This document shows, piece by piece, positions 12,705-26,285 of a stretch of 64,000 nucleotides of DNA. Both the position numbers and the translations under genes were made by a program. This DNA comes from Dugong dugon (Eukaryota; Chordata; Mammalia; Sirenia; Dugongidae): the NCBI GenBank assembly GCA_030035585.1, contig CM057475.1, positions 6,085,501 through 6,149,500 of the forward strand. Reading direction: 5' to 3'. The stretch's first letter is position 1. Each line of letters begins with the position of its first letter. The notes under the pieces were generated by a model, which saw only the letters and a program-made list of their open reading frames with translations, was not told where the DNA came from and did no database searches.

Positions 12705-13271
12705 CCATATTTTAGGTCACAAAGCAAGTCTTGATAAATTTTAAAAGATTGAAATCATACGAAGTATTTTCTCTGACCACAACGGACTAAAGCTAGAAAT
12801 CAATAATAGAAAAAAACCTGGAAAATATACAAACATATGGAAATTAAACAACATGCTATTAAACTACCAATAAGTCAAGGAAGAAATCACAAATTTCTTG
12901 GAGTCAAATGAAAACAAAAGTACAACATTCCAAAACTTGTGGGATGTGGTGAAGGCATTACTCAGAGGGAAAGTTATAGTAATAGATGCCTGCATAAAAA
13001 AAGAAGATCTCAAATTAACAGCCTAACTGGACAGCTCCAGGAACTAGAACAGACGAGAAAGCTAAGCCTAATAAAGGAAATAACAAAGATCAGAGCAACA
13101 ATAAATAAACTTGTAAACAAAAAACAATAGAGAAAATCAATAAAACTAGAAGTTGGTTCTTTGCAAAGATCAATAAAATTGACAAATCTTTAGCCAGACT
13201 GACAAAGAAAAGGCGCAAATAACCAAAATAAAAAATGAAAAAGAGGACATTATAACTGATCTGATGGAAAT

Positions 13272-13791
13272 TGCTATGGATTGAATTGTGTCCCCCAAAA
13301 ATGTGTAGCAACTTGCCTAGGCCATGATTCCCAGTCCTGTGTGATTGTCCACCATTTTATGATCGATGTGAATTTCCTGTGTTGTAAATCCTACCTGCAT
13401 GATGTTAATGAGGTAGGATTAGAGGCAGTTAAGTTAATGAGGCACGTCTCAATCTGCAGGATTAGGTTGTATCTTGAGTCAGTCTCTTTTGAGACGTAAA
13501 TGAGAGAATCCAGCAGAGAGGAGGGGGACCTCATGCCACCAAGAAAGAAGCACCAGGAGTGGAGCACGTCCTTTGGACCCAGGGTCCCTCCACTGAGAAG
13601 CTCTTAGACCAGGGGAAGATTGATAACAAGGATCTTCCCCCAGAACCAACAGAGAGAGAAATCCTTCCCTGGGAGCTGGTGCCCTAAATTCAGACTTATA
13701 GCCTCCTATACTGTGAGAGAATAAATTTCTGTTTATTTAAAGCCATCTACTTGTGGCATTTCTGTTATAGTAGCACTAGATAACTAAGACA
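13272..13791 (+). mobile_element. Solo LTR of ERVL-MaLR type
   Basis: 520 bases starting TGCTATGGATTGAATTGTG and ending AACTAAGACA, with an AATAAA near the 3' end. It is flanked by a perfect 5-base duplication, GAAAT (13267-13271 and 13792-13796). It has no internal region, so it is the product of LTR-LTR recombination. It lies within the L1 ORF2. Confidence 0.88.
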
Positions 13792-14351
13792 GAAATAAAG
13801 AGAATTATGACAGAATATTATGAACAACTGTATGGTATACAAACTAGATAACCTAGATGAAATAGATAAATTCTTAGATGCACACAACCTACCCAAACTA
13901 ACTAAAGAGGAAACAGAAAGTCTCAACAGACCCATAACAAGTGAAGAGATAGAATCAGTGATCAAAAACCTCTCAACAACAACAACAACAACAACAAAAG
14001 TTGTGGACCAGATGGCTTCACTGGGGAAATTCTACCAAACAGTTAGAGAAGAATTGACACCAATACTATTTAAAGTCTTCCAAAAGATAGAGAAGGAAGG
14101 AATACTCCCTAATTCATTCTATGAAGCAGACATAACCCCAACACCCAAACCAGACAAAAACACCACAATAAAAGAAAGGTACAGGCCAATGTCTCTTATG
14201 AATATAGATGCAAAAATTCTGAACAAAATACTATCAAACAGAATTCAACAGCATATTAAAAGAATCATACACCATGACCAAATGGGATTTATTCCAGGAA
14301 TACAAGGATGGTTCAATTGTAGAAAATCAATCAACATAATACATCAGATAT

Positions 14352-15470
14352 CATCGCTGAAGTCAAATGGATCTTGGCTGAAAGCAAAGGATGCCAGAAA
14401 GATGCTTACCTGTTTTCTTGACTATGCAAAGGCATTTGACTGTGTGGATCATAACCAATTATGGATAACATCGCAAAAATGGGAATTCCAGAACATTTAA
14501 TTGCGTTCCTGTGGAACCTGTACATAGACCAAGAGGCAGTCATTTGAACAGAACAAAGGGATACTGCATGGTTTAAAATAAATAAAGGTGGGTATCAAGG
14601 TTGTATCCTTTCACCATACTTATTCAATCTGTATGGTGAGCAAATAATCCAAGAAGAATGTGGCATCAGGACTAGAGGAAGACTCATTAACAATCTGTGA
14701 TATGCAGATGACAAAACCTTGCTTGCTGAAAGTGAAGAGGACTTGAAGCACTTACTAATGAAGATCAAAGACCACAGTTTTCAGTATGGATTACATCTCA
14801 ACATAAAGAAAACAAAAATCCTCACAACTGGACCAATAAGCAATATCATGATAAATGGAGAAAAGACTGAAGTTGTCAAGGATTTCATTTTACTTGGCTC
14901 CACAATCAATGCCCACGGAGGCAGCAGTCAGGAAATCAAACGATGTATTGCATGGGCAAATCTGCTTCAAAAGAACTCTTTAAAGTGTTAAAAAGCAAAG
15001 ATGTCACTTTGCAGACTAAGGTGCACCCGGCCCAAGCCATTGTATTTTCAATTGCCTCATATGCATGTAATGAATAAGGAAGACCGAAGAAGAAGAATTG
15101 ATGCCTTCGAATTACCATGCTGGCGAAGAATACTGAATATACCATGGACTGCCAAAAGAAGGAACAACTCTGTCTTGGAAGAAGCACAGCCTGAATGCTC
15201 CTTAGAAGGGAGGATGGTGAGACTTTGTCTCACACACTTGGACATGTTATCAGGAGGGACCAGTCCCTGGAGAAGGACATCATGCTTGGTAAAGTAGAGG
15301 GTCAGTGAGAAAGAGGAAAATCCTCAAGGAGATGGATTGACATAGTGGCTGCAACAATGGGCTCAAGCATAGCAATAATTGTGAGGAGAGCGCAGGGCCC
15401 AGCAGTGTTTCGTTCCGTTGTACGTAGGGTTGCTATGAGTCGGAACCAACTCAACTGCACCTAATGCAAC
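14352..15470 (+). mobile_element. RTE (BovB-like) fragment, 5' truncated, inside L1
   Basis: About 1.1 kb from within the RT domain ([15 protein letters not shown] motif in a broken frame) to the typical tail (...cggaaccaactcaactgcacctaatgcaacaac). Stops break the frame. It is very similar to the corresponding part of the RTE at 3590-4725. Confidence 0.85.
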
Positions 15471-16619
15471 AACATACAGCTACAGTAGTCAAAACAGCCT
15501 GATACTGGTATAATAATAAACACATAGACCAGTGGAATAGAATTGAGAATCCAGAAATAAACCAACACATCTATGGTCAACTGATTTTTGACAAGGGTGC
15601 TAAGTCCCTTCAGTGGTGAAAGAAAAGTCTTCTCAATAAATCGTGCTGGGATAACTGGATTTCCACATGCCTCACACCATACACAAAAACAAATTCCAAA
15701 TGGATTAAGGACCTAACGTGCAAAATAAAACCATAAAATTCTTAGAAGAAAAAGCAGTGGCAACACTGTCAGGCCTAGCTTTCAACAATGGATTGTCTAA
15801 TATAATAACAAAAGTGCAAACCACAAAAGACAAAATAAATAAATGGACCCTGATAAAAATTAAAAACTTCTGTTCATCAAAAGATTTTACCAAAAAAAGT
15901 GAAAAGACAAGCTATTGACTGGGAGAGTATCTTTGGAAAACATATATCCAAAAAGAATCTAATAACCAAAATATATATGAAACTTCAGCAACTTAACAAC
16001 AAAAAGACAAATAACCCAATCATAAAATTGGCAAAGGACTTGAATAGACACTTCACCAAAGAGAATATTCAAATGGCCACCAACCATATGAAAAGATGCT
16101 CAGCATCATTAGCCATCAGAGAAATGCAAATCAAAACCACAGTGAGATACCTTTGTGCTCCCACTAGGTTGGCTAAGATTAAAAAAAATAATAATAACCC
16201 AGAAAATATCAAACGTTGGTAAGGATGTGGGGAAATTGGAACCCTTATCCTTTGAGTTCTGCAAAAAAACTAAAAACAGAACTACCATATTACCCAGCAA
16301 TACCACTCCTAAGTATATACCCAAAAGACTTGAAAGCAGAGACTCAAAAAGAGACTTTTACAGTGATGTTCACTGAAGCACTATTCACGATAGCCAAAAG
16401 GTGGAAACAACTTAAATGTCCATCAACAGAAGAATCGATAAACAAAATGTGGTACATACATTCACTCAGCCAGTAGAAGAAATGAAGTCTTGATGCATGC
16501 TACAGTATGGATGGAGCTTGAAGACATTATGCTGAGTGAAATAAGCCATTCACAAAAGGACAAATATTGTATGACCTTACTTATGTTAAAAGACAAAAAA
16601 AAGGCAAATGTAAAAAAAA

Positions 16620-16697
16620 GAAAAACCTATGGAGCACAGTTCTACTCTGACACACATGCAGTCACCACAATTCAAAGTCAACTCTATGGCAACTAGT
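16620..16697 (+). repeat. Afrotherian SINE, second part
   Basis: Continues the SINE interrupted at 12704: ...ggagcacagttctactctgacac...caactctatggcaact tail. Confidence 0.8.
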
Positions 16698-17149
16698 TTC
16701 TGTTGTCCTCAGAGTACCTCCTCCCCCCACCTCAGAAGTGACTAGTCAGGAGCCTCCCTCCATCAGCTAAAGTCCCGCAGACATCTGTCCCAAGTTTTCT
16801 GTTTTCCCTGCATCAATCAATGGCCTCTCAATCTCTGGGTTCCATCTTCTTTTGCCTTTGCAAGAACCCTAGTCCTACATTCATCTCCTCTCTCCTCATC
16901 AACAATTCCTTTCTATTAATGCATTATTTCCATCAGCATACAACCATGTACTTACATCTCCTACTAAAAAACTTCCCTTGACCCCTACCCTCTTCCAGTG
17001 ACTCCTCCATTTCCCTGCTCCCTTTAATACCAAATTGTCTGAAAAGAGTCGCCTACACTTTCTAGTTCAACTTACTGACCTCCTCACCAACACTTTCTTT
17101 CTGCTATTGAATCATTCCATCGTCCAGCATTTGTATGTTTGGTAGAAGG
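16698..17149 (+). mobile_element. Probable L2/CR1 LINE remnant between endonuclease and RT parts
   Basis: Pyrimidine-rich sequence. At 17020-17120 it resembles the ISKIFERVVYTRL region preceding the RT palm in L2/CR1 elements (read with stops). It sits between the endonuclease and RT remnants in the right order and strand. Confidence 0.45.
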
Positions 17150-17317
17150 TCAGCAAAATTGAAGGAAACCCTTGATAAGATGGTTGACACAGTAGCTGCA
17201 ACAATGGGTACAAACATCAAAGATCATGAAGATGGCTAGGACCAGTCAATGTTTCATTCCGTTATAGATAAAGTCACCATGAGTCAGATCTGACTTGATG
17301 ACAACTGACAACAACAT
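17150..17317 (+). mobile_element. RTE 3'-end fragment
   Basis: Contains ...gtagctgcaacaatggg...gtttcattccgtt...ctgacaacaacat, the last 170 bases or so of the RTE element. Confidence 0.75.
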
Positions 17318-17374
17318 TAGACCATTCCATTAGCATCCAACCTTTCATTCTTCAAAATATACCAGTCTGAATCA

Positions 17375-18005
17375 TTGGTCAAGGTGACCAATAACTTCAG
17401 GGTTGCTAATTCAGTGTTTCTTCTCTGTTCTGTTCTTCCTGGACCTCTCAGCAGAATTCCATGTGGCTGGCCACTTCCTTCTCCCCAAAGCGCTCTTCCC
17501 TGCTGGTTTTTTGTGACTCATCTCCTGGCTTTCCCTTTTGCTATTGTGGCTGTTCTTTCTCCATCCCTTTCACGTCTTTCGCTACCTGACCTCCAGGCCC
17601 CTGTGCTTCCATTTCTAGATGATCTCATCCAGGCTCATGACTTTAAATACCACTTATGTGCTGATGACTCTCAGATTTATCTCTCTGGCTCGACCTCTCC
17701 TCTGAGCTCCAGACACATAGATCTAACTTGACGTCTCCACTTAGATGTCTCAAGGAATCTCAAACCTAACATAGTCAGAAAAAATTTCTCCATTCCATAG
17801 CCACTCCCCCAGCCTGTTTCCCATCTTAGTAAATGGTACCACTATCCACTCAGTTGCTTAAATAAAAAACCCTACGTACCTTTCTCATTTCTCTTTTCCT
17901 TCCTGTTGCATCAACTTCAAAATATATCTAGACTCCATTCATCTCTTTCCATCTTCACTCTCAACTCTAGATTAAGCTGTCACAAGCTTTCACTTCTAAG
18001 CTGAA
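17375..18005 (+). mobile_element. L2/CR1-clade LINE remnant, reverse transcriptase region
   Basis: A frame at 17375-17731 includes HDFKYHLCADDSQIYLSG, the RT catalytic YADD motif (Tyr decayed to Cys) in the L2/CR1 context. Downstream broken frames resemble the family's SKTELL...NLGV...LQNISRI... order. Ancient, non-functional; same element as 11480-11885. Confidence 0.68.
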
Positions 18006-18039
18006 ATAGTCTCCTGCATGGTCTCTGTGTTCCCTTTCT

Positions 18040-18310
18040 GTGGACAGGGGCTGCTTCAGGGACGGGCAAGGGCTTCCCTGCAGTGCCAATAACACAGTCA
18101 TCGCTAACTGGATTAATTGGGTTTCCAGAGGGAATGCCCAGGTTTGCCCTCCTTGCTGTTGCCCTTCCTCAGAAATAGCATTTCCATTCAGAAAGCCAGA
18201 TCAAATGCCATTAACAAATTAATTCCAATTAGTTCCGCCTAAGCACTCAGGACTGAGGACGATCCTGGTCAGTCCTGCAGGGAGACGTTGTGGGCCTGGC
18301 TGCTAATAAA
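18040..18310. other. Unique intronic segment with homeodomain-type motifs
   Basis: AT-rich cores ggattaattggg, cattaacaaattaattcc and caattagttcc cluster at 18108-18230 in otherwise unique DNA. Candidate conserved non-coding element; no coding frame. Confidence 0.35.
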
Positions 18311-18425
18311 GTAGAGACCATATTGGAAGCTGAAGTGATTATGCCTGTCTCTGGCCCTGGAGGGGAGAGGAGTGGGATTAGATCACACTGGGATCTCCCA
18401 TGGGAATGAACTCACTTTCAAATGA

Positions 18426-18726
18426 TGTTGTTGTTGTTGTGTGCCATTGAGTCAATTCCAACCCATAGCAACCCGATGTGACAGAGTAGAACTGCCCCAT
18501 AGGGTTTCCTAGGCTGTAATCTTTACAGGAGCAAATCGCCAAGTCTTTTCTCCTAAGGAGCCCTGGTGGTGCAGTGGTTAAATTGATTGACTACTAACTG
18601 AAATGTCAGTGGTTCAAAATGACAGCAGTGGACTTTTTTCACCCATGGAGCAGGTGGTGGGTTTGAACGGCTGACCTTTCGGTTAGCAGCTGAGCACTTA
18701 ACCACTAGGCCACCAGGGCTCCTTTT
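18426..18726 (-). repeat. Antisense SINE with a sense SINE head inserted in it
   Basis: Antisense SINE at 18426-18550 and 18640-18726. Between them, about 90 bases of a SINE head in sense orientation (aaggagccctggtggtgcag...) form an inverted pair with the antisense head (ccaccagggctcc). Confidence 0.8.
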
Positions 18727-18899
18727 TCAAACGAGTTACTAATTTCTCAACTTGGTGGTCAAGTCCATGGCAACAGGGTCAGTGTCACCTCCCCGTGGCC
18801 TGTGCCGCCTGCTACGAGAACTGAGCAGGTGCCCAAGAATTAAAGGTAAGAAGAATTAACTGACAACTGGGAAACAAATTTGGGGCCCAGTGCCATCAG

Positions 18900-19270
18900 T
18901 AACACTTCATCCTTCTATTTAACAAGTATAATTGGGCCCCTACTGTGTTGGGTACAAAGTCTCACATGTTAAACCAAACAAACAAGGTCGCTGTTCTCCC
19001 GGACCTTAGAGACAAGGGGAAGGCGACACACGGTAAACATTATTCAAATGAATGAAAATCAGACTTCAGAGAGTGAGAAATAAAACCAAGACAAGGACAC
19101 AGGGCCCTGTGTGTGACAGTGTGTGGGTATGAGGGAGGGACGTTCAGGGGAGACCTGGGGTGTTGGTCCCTGAGCTAAGGTTGGATGATGCAAGGAGCCA
19201 GCCAGGTCTGGGGAGAGAACCTTCTAGGGAGAGGGACTAGAAAGGGCATATGACTGTTAGAGAGCCAGGC
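18900..19270 (-). mobile_element. Ancient L2-like LINE remnant (antisense)
   Basis: Resembles the widespread ancient consensus ...aacaaggtcgctgttctc...gaaggagccagccaggtctggggagagaaccttcta..., in antisense orientation relative to the L2/CR1 RT frame. Decayed. Confidence 0.45.
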
Positions 19271-20602
<1,332 letters not shown>

Positions 20603-20789
20603 TCAGACCCAAGTCTCCAAAGGATTTCATATTCTAGGTGGTCACAATTTGGGGGCCAACTGCAAAGCAGTTGACTGTGCTGGACTCCAGGATGGACCCC
20701 CACTCAAAGATTAAACTTCGCTAAAAGAAAGCTTGTTTTTGTAGTTCCTAATTTATGTAAAACCACTGTGTTTGTGGGGATTTGAGCTC

Positions 20790-21190
20790 TAAGATACTAC
20801 TGGAGGAGTGTAAATTGGTAAAAAGCCCTTTTGGAAGGCAGTGTCTATCAAAACTAAAAATGTGCCTGCCCTATGACTCAGCAATTGTACTGTAAAGACA
20901 TACTTTAGTCTAAGGCTTAGAGACACGTCCACCTGTGTGCCCCAGAAGATACATAAAGGAATGTGCATATCAACCTTGTTTGCCACAGTGAAACAGTAGA
21001 AACTGCCTAAATGTTCTTCAGTTAGGGAATGGCTAAGTAAAGTGTACTTGTCCAATGCATTTCTACCCAGCATTTAAAAGGAATGAACTCATTCTAGGTA
21101 GAGCCACAGGTTTAGCACAAACACACTGGTGAGTGAACAACAAAAGCAAGCCAGTGAATAATATGCAGAGGAAGATTAAGAGTGAAAATC
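20790..21190 (+). mobile_element. Old L1 3' fragment
   Basis: The order of motifs (ctcagcaattgtact..., ...aatgttcttcagttagggaatggc...) is typical of old mammalian L1 3' sequence. Heavily diverged, within the intron after CHAT exon 5. Confidence 0.6.
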
Positions 21191-22235
21191 AACACACAAA
21201 ACGCTCTATGCATCCTTGTGCACATGCATTTGTATACCTCCATGTGCTTTATGTGTAAACCTGTGGGGCCTCAGGCTGTAGCTTTGATGGAAAGGGTCTT
21301 ATTCCTTGGCACAGGTCAAGATGCCCTTTTGACCCAGTTGAATGAGTTCTCTGCTCAGCGTGAGCCGTGCACATGTGGCTGAGTCCAGAGCACTCCTTGA
21401 GCACTTCCGGATGGGACAGAGGCTGCGGCAGGTGGTGGCTGGGAAGAGCTGGGTTGGACTTTTGAGAGGAAAGTCCTTGTTTCGTGGCCAGCCAGCCTGG
21501 GTGTGAGGTGGACTGGGAAGCCTCCAGTTGGCCTTCAGACCTGGAATGGGGCTGCAGCTGCCTTCACGTGGCAGACACTCACTGAGCTCCCAACTTACTA
21601 AAAACATGAGATTAGCCTGAGAAGAAATCGGTTCGTTGGCATCAATTGTGGTTTTTAACAAAAACGAAACAAAACCAAGTGAATTCCACCTTTTTGTCTG
21701 ATGAAATACTTATGTGGAGTCTCGATATGTAGAATCTACCATCTGGAGGGCAATGGGAAGGGGTCTGGAGCCCTCATGCTCAGCCTGTCCCCCGGCCCCA
21801 CAGGGCCCTTGTTGGCTCCAGGAACCCAGTCTGAAAACCTCAGCTGCAGGGGACAGAGCTGGGCTTCAGGCACTGGACAGACCTGAGTCCTGCCACCCTG
21901 GACAAGCCACCTAACCTCTCTGCATCTCATGTCCTCCTGCGGAAGCCAGCAGGATCACTGTGGGATCCCACGGAGTGAATGCACGTAAGTGATGAGCCCA
22001 CACCTGGCACATGGTTCATCCAGTTGGGCCATCTGTAACTCTGTCTGTGTGTGGTCATGGAGGGTCATGGCTTGGGTGATGATCTGCAGGTGGAGGGGCC
22101 GTAGCCATGCTGGGCTCTCATTAAGGACCCTCAGCCCAGCATGGTCTTCTTCCAACCTGACCTGGCTCTTGGGGGCTCAGATGCGAGTCCAGGGGAGCAT
22201 TCTCTAACTCATGGTTCTCCTTGTTCTTGGAGTCA

Positions 22236-22640
<405 letters not shown>

Positions 22641-23035
22641 TCAGAATCGGGTCTACTGTCACTAGATCAGGCAAAACAGGGCACAAAAACTGTACTGGCA
22701 TTACCATGGGAAGATCAGCCCCCACTTTCTTACAGTAGAGGAGTGCCCCATTTCTGTGGCCCTTGGAGACTTCAGGATTTTCTCAAGGCTCCATCAGCCC
22801 ACTCTCACCCTGTCTTATGTACTGTGTAGGCAGGCCTGCCATTTCGGCCCTCCGTGACTTTGCTTGCTGGGGCCAATTCTGGCTGGGCATGCCCTCGCCT
22901 CCACCCCTGCACTTAGTTAATCTGTTTAGAAAACTCCTTCTTCCTCAAAAGCCTACTCTTTCATCACCTCTTCTAGAAGCCTCCTCTGAGTTCAAGGCAG
23001 AAAGTTTGCTTTCCTCTGTGATCTCAGTATATCTG

Positions 23036-23212
23036 GTGTCCACCCATCTTTCCTTCTTTTCTCCCTCCCTCCCCTCCTTCCTTTTCTTCAGTCCTTCTTT
23101 CCATTTGTTTTCCTTCCTTCCTTCCTTCTTTCCTTCCACCCACCCATCCATCCATCCATCCATCCATCCTTCCATCCATCTGTCCGTCCGTCCATCCATC
23201 CATCCACCCTTT
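23036..23212. repeat. Pyrimidine-rich microsatellite (TTCC)n then (ATCC)n
   Basis: Imperfect TTCC/CCTT repeats to about 23137, followed by CATC/CGTC repeats to 23212. Long open frames across it (repetitive Ser-Ile-His-Pro on one strand, Trp-Met-Asp-Gly on the other) are artefacts. Confidence 0.92.
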
Positions 23213-23219
23213 CAGCCAA

Positions 23220-24320
23220 CAAATATTTTTTGAGCACCGTCTCTGTGCCAGACACCATTCTGTGATCTGAGGATACAGCAACAAACAAGACAGATGAGTT
23301 TCCTGCTCTAATTGGGCGCAGGTTCTAGGATGTGTAGACAAAGAGTAGACAACAAATAGCCAACCAGTGAGCAAGAGACTGTCCAGTAGTGACAGAGAGT
23401 GATGAGGTAGTGACTGGAGGGGCAGGAGGCAGGAGGCAGCGCCAGGGCTGATCTCACTGAAGACTGGATGTTTGAGCTGCACTCTTAGGGTAGGTGGCAG
23501 CCCTAAGAAGAGCCAGGGGAAGTGGGGTGCCACTGGTGTTGGACCCAACTGTTCATAACAAACCCATAAGAGGATGAGGGCTAAAATTGAGAGGAAGCAC
23601 TCAGAAACTTTTGTGGCAGTTTGATAGAGGAATTTCCTGTCTGTTGAATCTAAGAATAAAATATTTGGGCTCGTGTTTTGTTTCTTTGTACCATTTTTTA
23701 AGTTACTAGTTATGTAAAAATTTTACAAAATTATAAACACAGCAAACAGGTCCTTCAGTGCAAACAGTTTAAGAAGCACTAACGGAAGGCAGAAAGGAAG
23801 CCAGTGGGTTGAAGCAGCCTGAGGAGGAGGCCAGAGAGGTAGGAAAGGGCCAGCTCCTACAGGACCTCGTCAGTAGAGGTAAGGAGTTTGTATTTTATTC
23901 TCCATGCAATGAAGGCCACTGGAAAGCTTTAGTGTTTTGTGGCATGATTTCACTTATATTTTGCTTTTTTAATGAACCTGGTTATATGTGTAGAATGGAC
24001 CGAAGGGAGGCACAGGAAGAAGAAGGCAGGAGGCTGGGGCCGAGATGGGAAGGTGATGTGGGCTGTGGGGAGGAGGGCTGGCTGACAGCACCTGAGACGA
24101 GAGGAGCCTGGAGGAAGAGGAACCATGGTGAGTCTAGGGTTCTGGATTTACCAACTGGGTGTGTGGGCACATTTACTGAACTGACAAGGCAGGGTGAGGG
24201 TAATCTGGGCACTTGGGAGGACATCCAAAGATCCAATGGAGACAAGCTCAGTTCGCAGTGACTGGGATGTCCCGGAGAACTGACAGGAGCTTGATGGAGG
24301 GGATGGAGCTATATTTTATG
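23220..24320 (-). mobile_element. Ancient L2-like LINE remnant (antisense)
   Basis: Starts with ttgagcaccgtctctgtgccagacacc..., includes ...gaggtaggaaagggccagctcctac...aaggagtttgtattttattc..., and continues to about 24320. This is the complement of L2/CR1-type sequence. Interrupted by unique stretches; medium certainty for extent. Confidence 0.5.
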
Positions 24321-24504
24321 TCTGTCTTGCCCAGTAGTTGAGAACCTTCTGAGGGCATGGATGGAGCCTTATTTAGCTTCATCTTTCCAGTGTCAATGCA
24401 TTGCAAAGTGAAAGAATGAATGAGCGAGTGAACAAGAGGCCCAAAACAGTTACTCAGGCAAATGGGGTATGTGTGGATGTGTATAGTGGTATGAGTGTGA
24501 GTGC

Positions 24505-24600
24505 ACACACATACATGCACACACACACTGGCACACACACATGTACACACACTCACACATACTCGTGCATGCACACACACACATGCATGCACATGTGAGT
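24505..24600. repeat. (CA)n-type microsatellite
   Basis: Imperfect CA/ACAC-TGCA repeats (cacacacac, catgcacac) following a GTGT-rich lead at 24468-24500. Confidence 0.9.
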
Positions 24601-25752
24601 CTGGGGTTTAAACTGTCAGTGATGGATGGAACAAAAGGCCCCAGTTCCAGTGGCAGGGCCCAGGCCCTCCTTCCTCCACTGCCCAGCTGTGACATTGTGA
24701 GGGTTGAGGCTCTTTGAAATCAGAGACTGGGAATCAGAGGAAATCAGATACTCGGTGTCCTGAGCTGGAGGAGAGAGTCCTCCTTGAGGCAGCTGCTCTT
24801 ACTATTCCCACTGGAAAGACGAGGGACTCTAGTTGGGACTGATTAGACCCATCCAAGGTTAACACACCCAGTGTTGTGGGCGTCGGAATTCAAACTCAGG
24901 TCTGCCCACTCCAGGGCCCGAGCCCTGAGCTGCTCTGCCTTTGGGTCTTGGGGCCCTATCCTTCCGTGGAGCAGCTGTGAGTCTGAGCATCTGCCCCAAG
25001 GCTGGGCAGAGACTTAGTTGGACCCAAGCTGAAAAGAGAGTGAAGTTAGCCTCTTCTGCCCTCCTGGTTCTGCCGTCTCCTGGCTGTGTGACCATGGGAA
25101 AGCCGCTTAACCTTTCTGAGCCTTGGCTGCCTCATCTGTGAAGTGGATCCTGCTTTGGGGCTCTCTCACATCCAAGCATCTGATGCCCTTACATTCTCTG
25201 CCTCCAGGGACCCCGGCTTCTCCAGGCACTCTCCCTCTTGCTGCTGCCCCCAGGCCCCTTGACCAGGAAAGGGGCTTTCCTTAAATCTGTAATACTGCAC
25301 TGAGTTTATGCAGCTCTCTGTACCTGTCAGAACACCCTTGTGTCCACTGAGTCATCTCTGCTGTCCCTCGAGCTCTGTGGGGCTGAGGAGACAGAGGCTC
25401 AGGGCAGGGAAACCATACTTGCCCACGTAGGAACGCTCAACTCCCATCTCCTCACTCCAACAACTTTTCCTTCTCTCCCTTCTGATGCGTTCTCTGGTTC
25501 CTGACAAACTAATTCAGGCCAAGCGTGAACCTAGGAGGCATGGAGGGAGGCGGGCATTTTACAGAAATGAAGTAAGGAGATGCTACCCCAGGAAAAGGGG
25601 ATGTTCCTGGTGGGCCAGCTGGGGTAAAGCTCATCAGGATACTGGGGGATCCAGAAGGCAGGGTGCTCCCTGTCCAGTGCAGCCGGGAGGCAACGGCAGG
25701 AACAGCTGTGTGAAGCAGGGCACTACCCTTCCCAGGCTGGTCCCAGTCCTAC
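24601..25752. repeat. CHAT intron with a MIR-like trace at about 25060-25150
   Basis: Mostly unique. The stretch ggctgtgtgaccatgggaa...cctttctgagcctt...ctcatctgtgaa is the MIR core. Nothing else recognised. Confidence 0.45.
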
Positions 25753-25806
25753 CTGTCCAGCAGAGCCTTGTAGCTGAGCACACCAGAGATGAGGCTGGCT
25801 GCAAAC
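25753..25806 (-). CDS. CHAT: CHAT coding exon 4 (residues 126-144, 54 bases)
   Basis: A very short exon too small to stand out as an open frame. It follows acceptor ctctctgcag, completes Arg126 with one G, encodes FAASLISGVLSYKALLD and ends with AG of a split serine at donor GTAGGA. It is identical to the human peptide. The phase (2 in, 2 out) fits both neighbours exactly. The flanking introns are 1.6 kb (upstream) and 3.2 kb (downstream). Confidence 0.95.
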
Positions 25807-25859
25807 CTGCAGAGAGAGATGAGGCCTCAGGCCGCCCTCTCAGGGGCCCGGCTTCCCTG

Positions 25860-25962
25860 CCTCCCTCACACTCCTCCTTCTTCCTCTCCCTCCTGTCCGC
25901 CTTCTCTCCTTCTCCTTTTTCCCTTCCTTCCTTCCTTCCTTCCTCCCTCCCTCCGCTTTAAA
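25860..25962. repeat. Polypyrimidine tract with (TTCC)n
   Basis: About 100 bases of C/T with a pure ccttccttccttcctt core, about 60 bases upstream (in transcription order) of the exon 4 acceptor. Confidence 0.85.
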
Positions 25963-26285
25963 TGCAATGATCCCCCAACTTAGGCCAGGCCTGGGTGGGG
26001 CACTACTCAGATGTGGTTCCTGCCCCTCAAGATGCTGTCAGCCCTTCACAAGCCTTGGACTAAAAATGGTCCCGTGGAGAGAGCTGGGGGTGGTGCAGTT
26101 CTGGGAGAGAGGAAAGGAAATCCGAGAGTGAACGAGGCAGAGGAAGCCAGCCAAGGCCACAGTGCAACAGGAAGGGGGTAAATTGTGGGGTAGGGCTCTT
26201 CCTGGAAGTGGCCAGTCCTGGGGCTGGACTGGAAGGGGGATATTGGGATTCTGGGGAATAGAGCCTCCTGAGAAAGTCAGTAATT

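Larger units (their letters stand above)
12705..16619 (+). mobile_element. 5'-truncated L1 inserted in a SINE, itself hit by an LTR and an RTE
   Basis: Starts in the ORF2 endonuclease region and runs to a degraded A-rich end. The SINE target sequence gaaaaccctatgga is duplicated (12691-12704; 16620-16633, one mismatch). ORF2 is interrupted by a solo LTR (13272-13791) and by an RTE fragment (14352-15470). Comparison with the L1 at 56660-57565 shows about 0.9 kb of RT sequence missing at the RTE junction. Confidence 0.9.

Noticed and set aside
23109-23210. CRISPR-like or structured repeat array
   Set aside because: Simple tetranucleotide microsatellite without spacers, in vertebrate DNA.
22763-23233. 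156-codon frame rich in Ser-Ile-His-Pro
   Set aside because: Translation of the (ATCC)n/(TTCC)n microsatellite.
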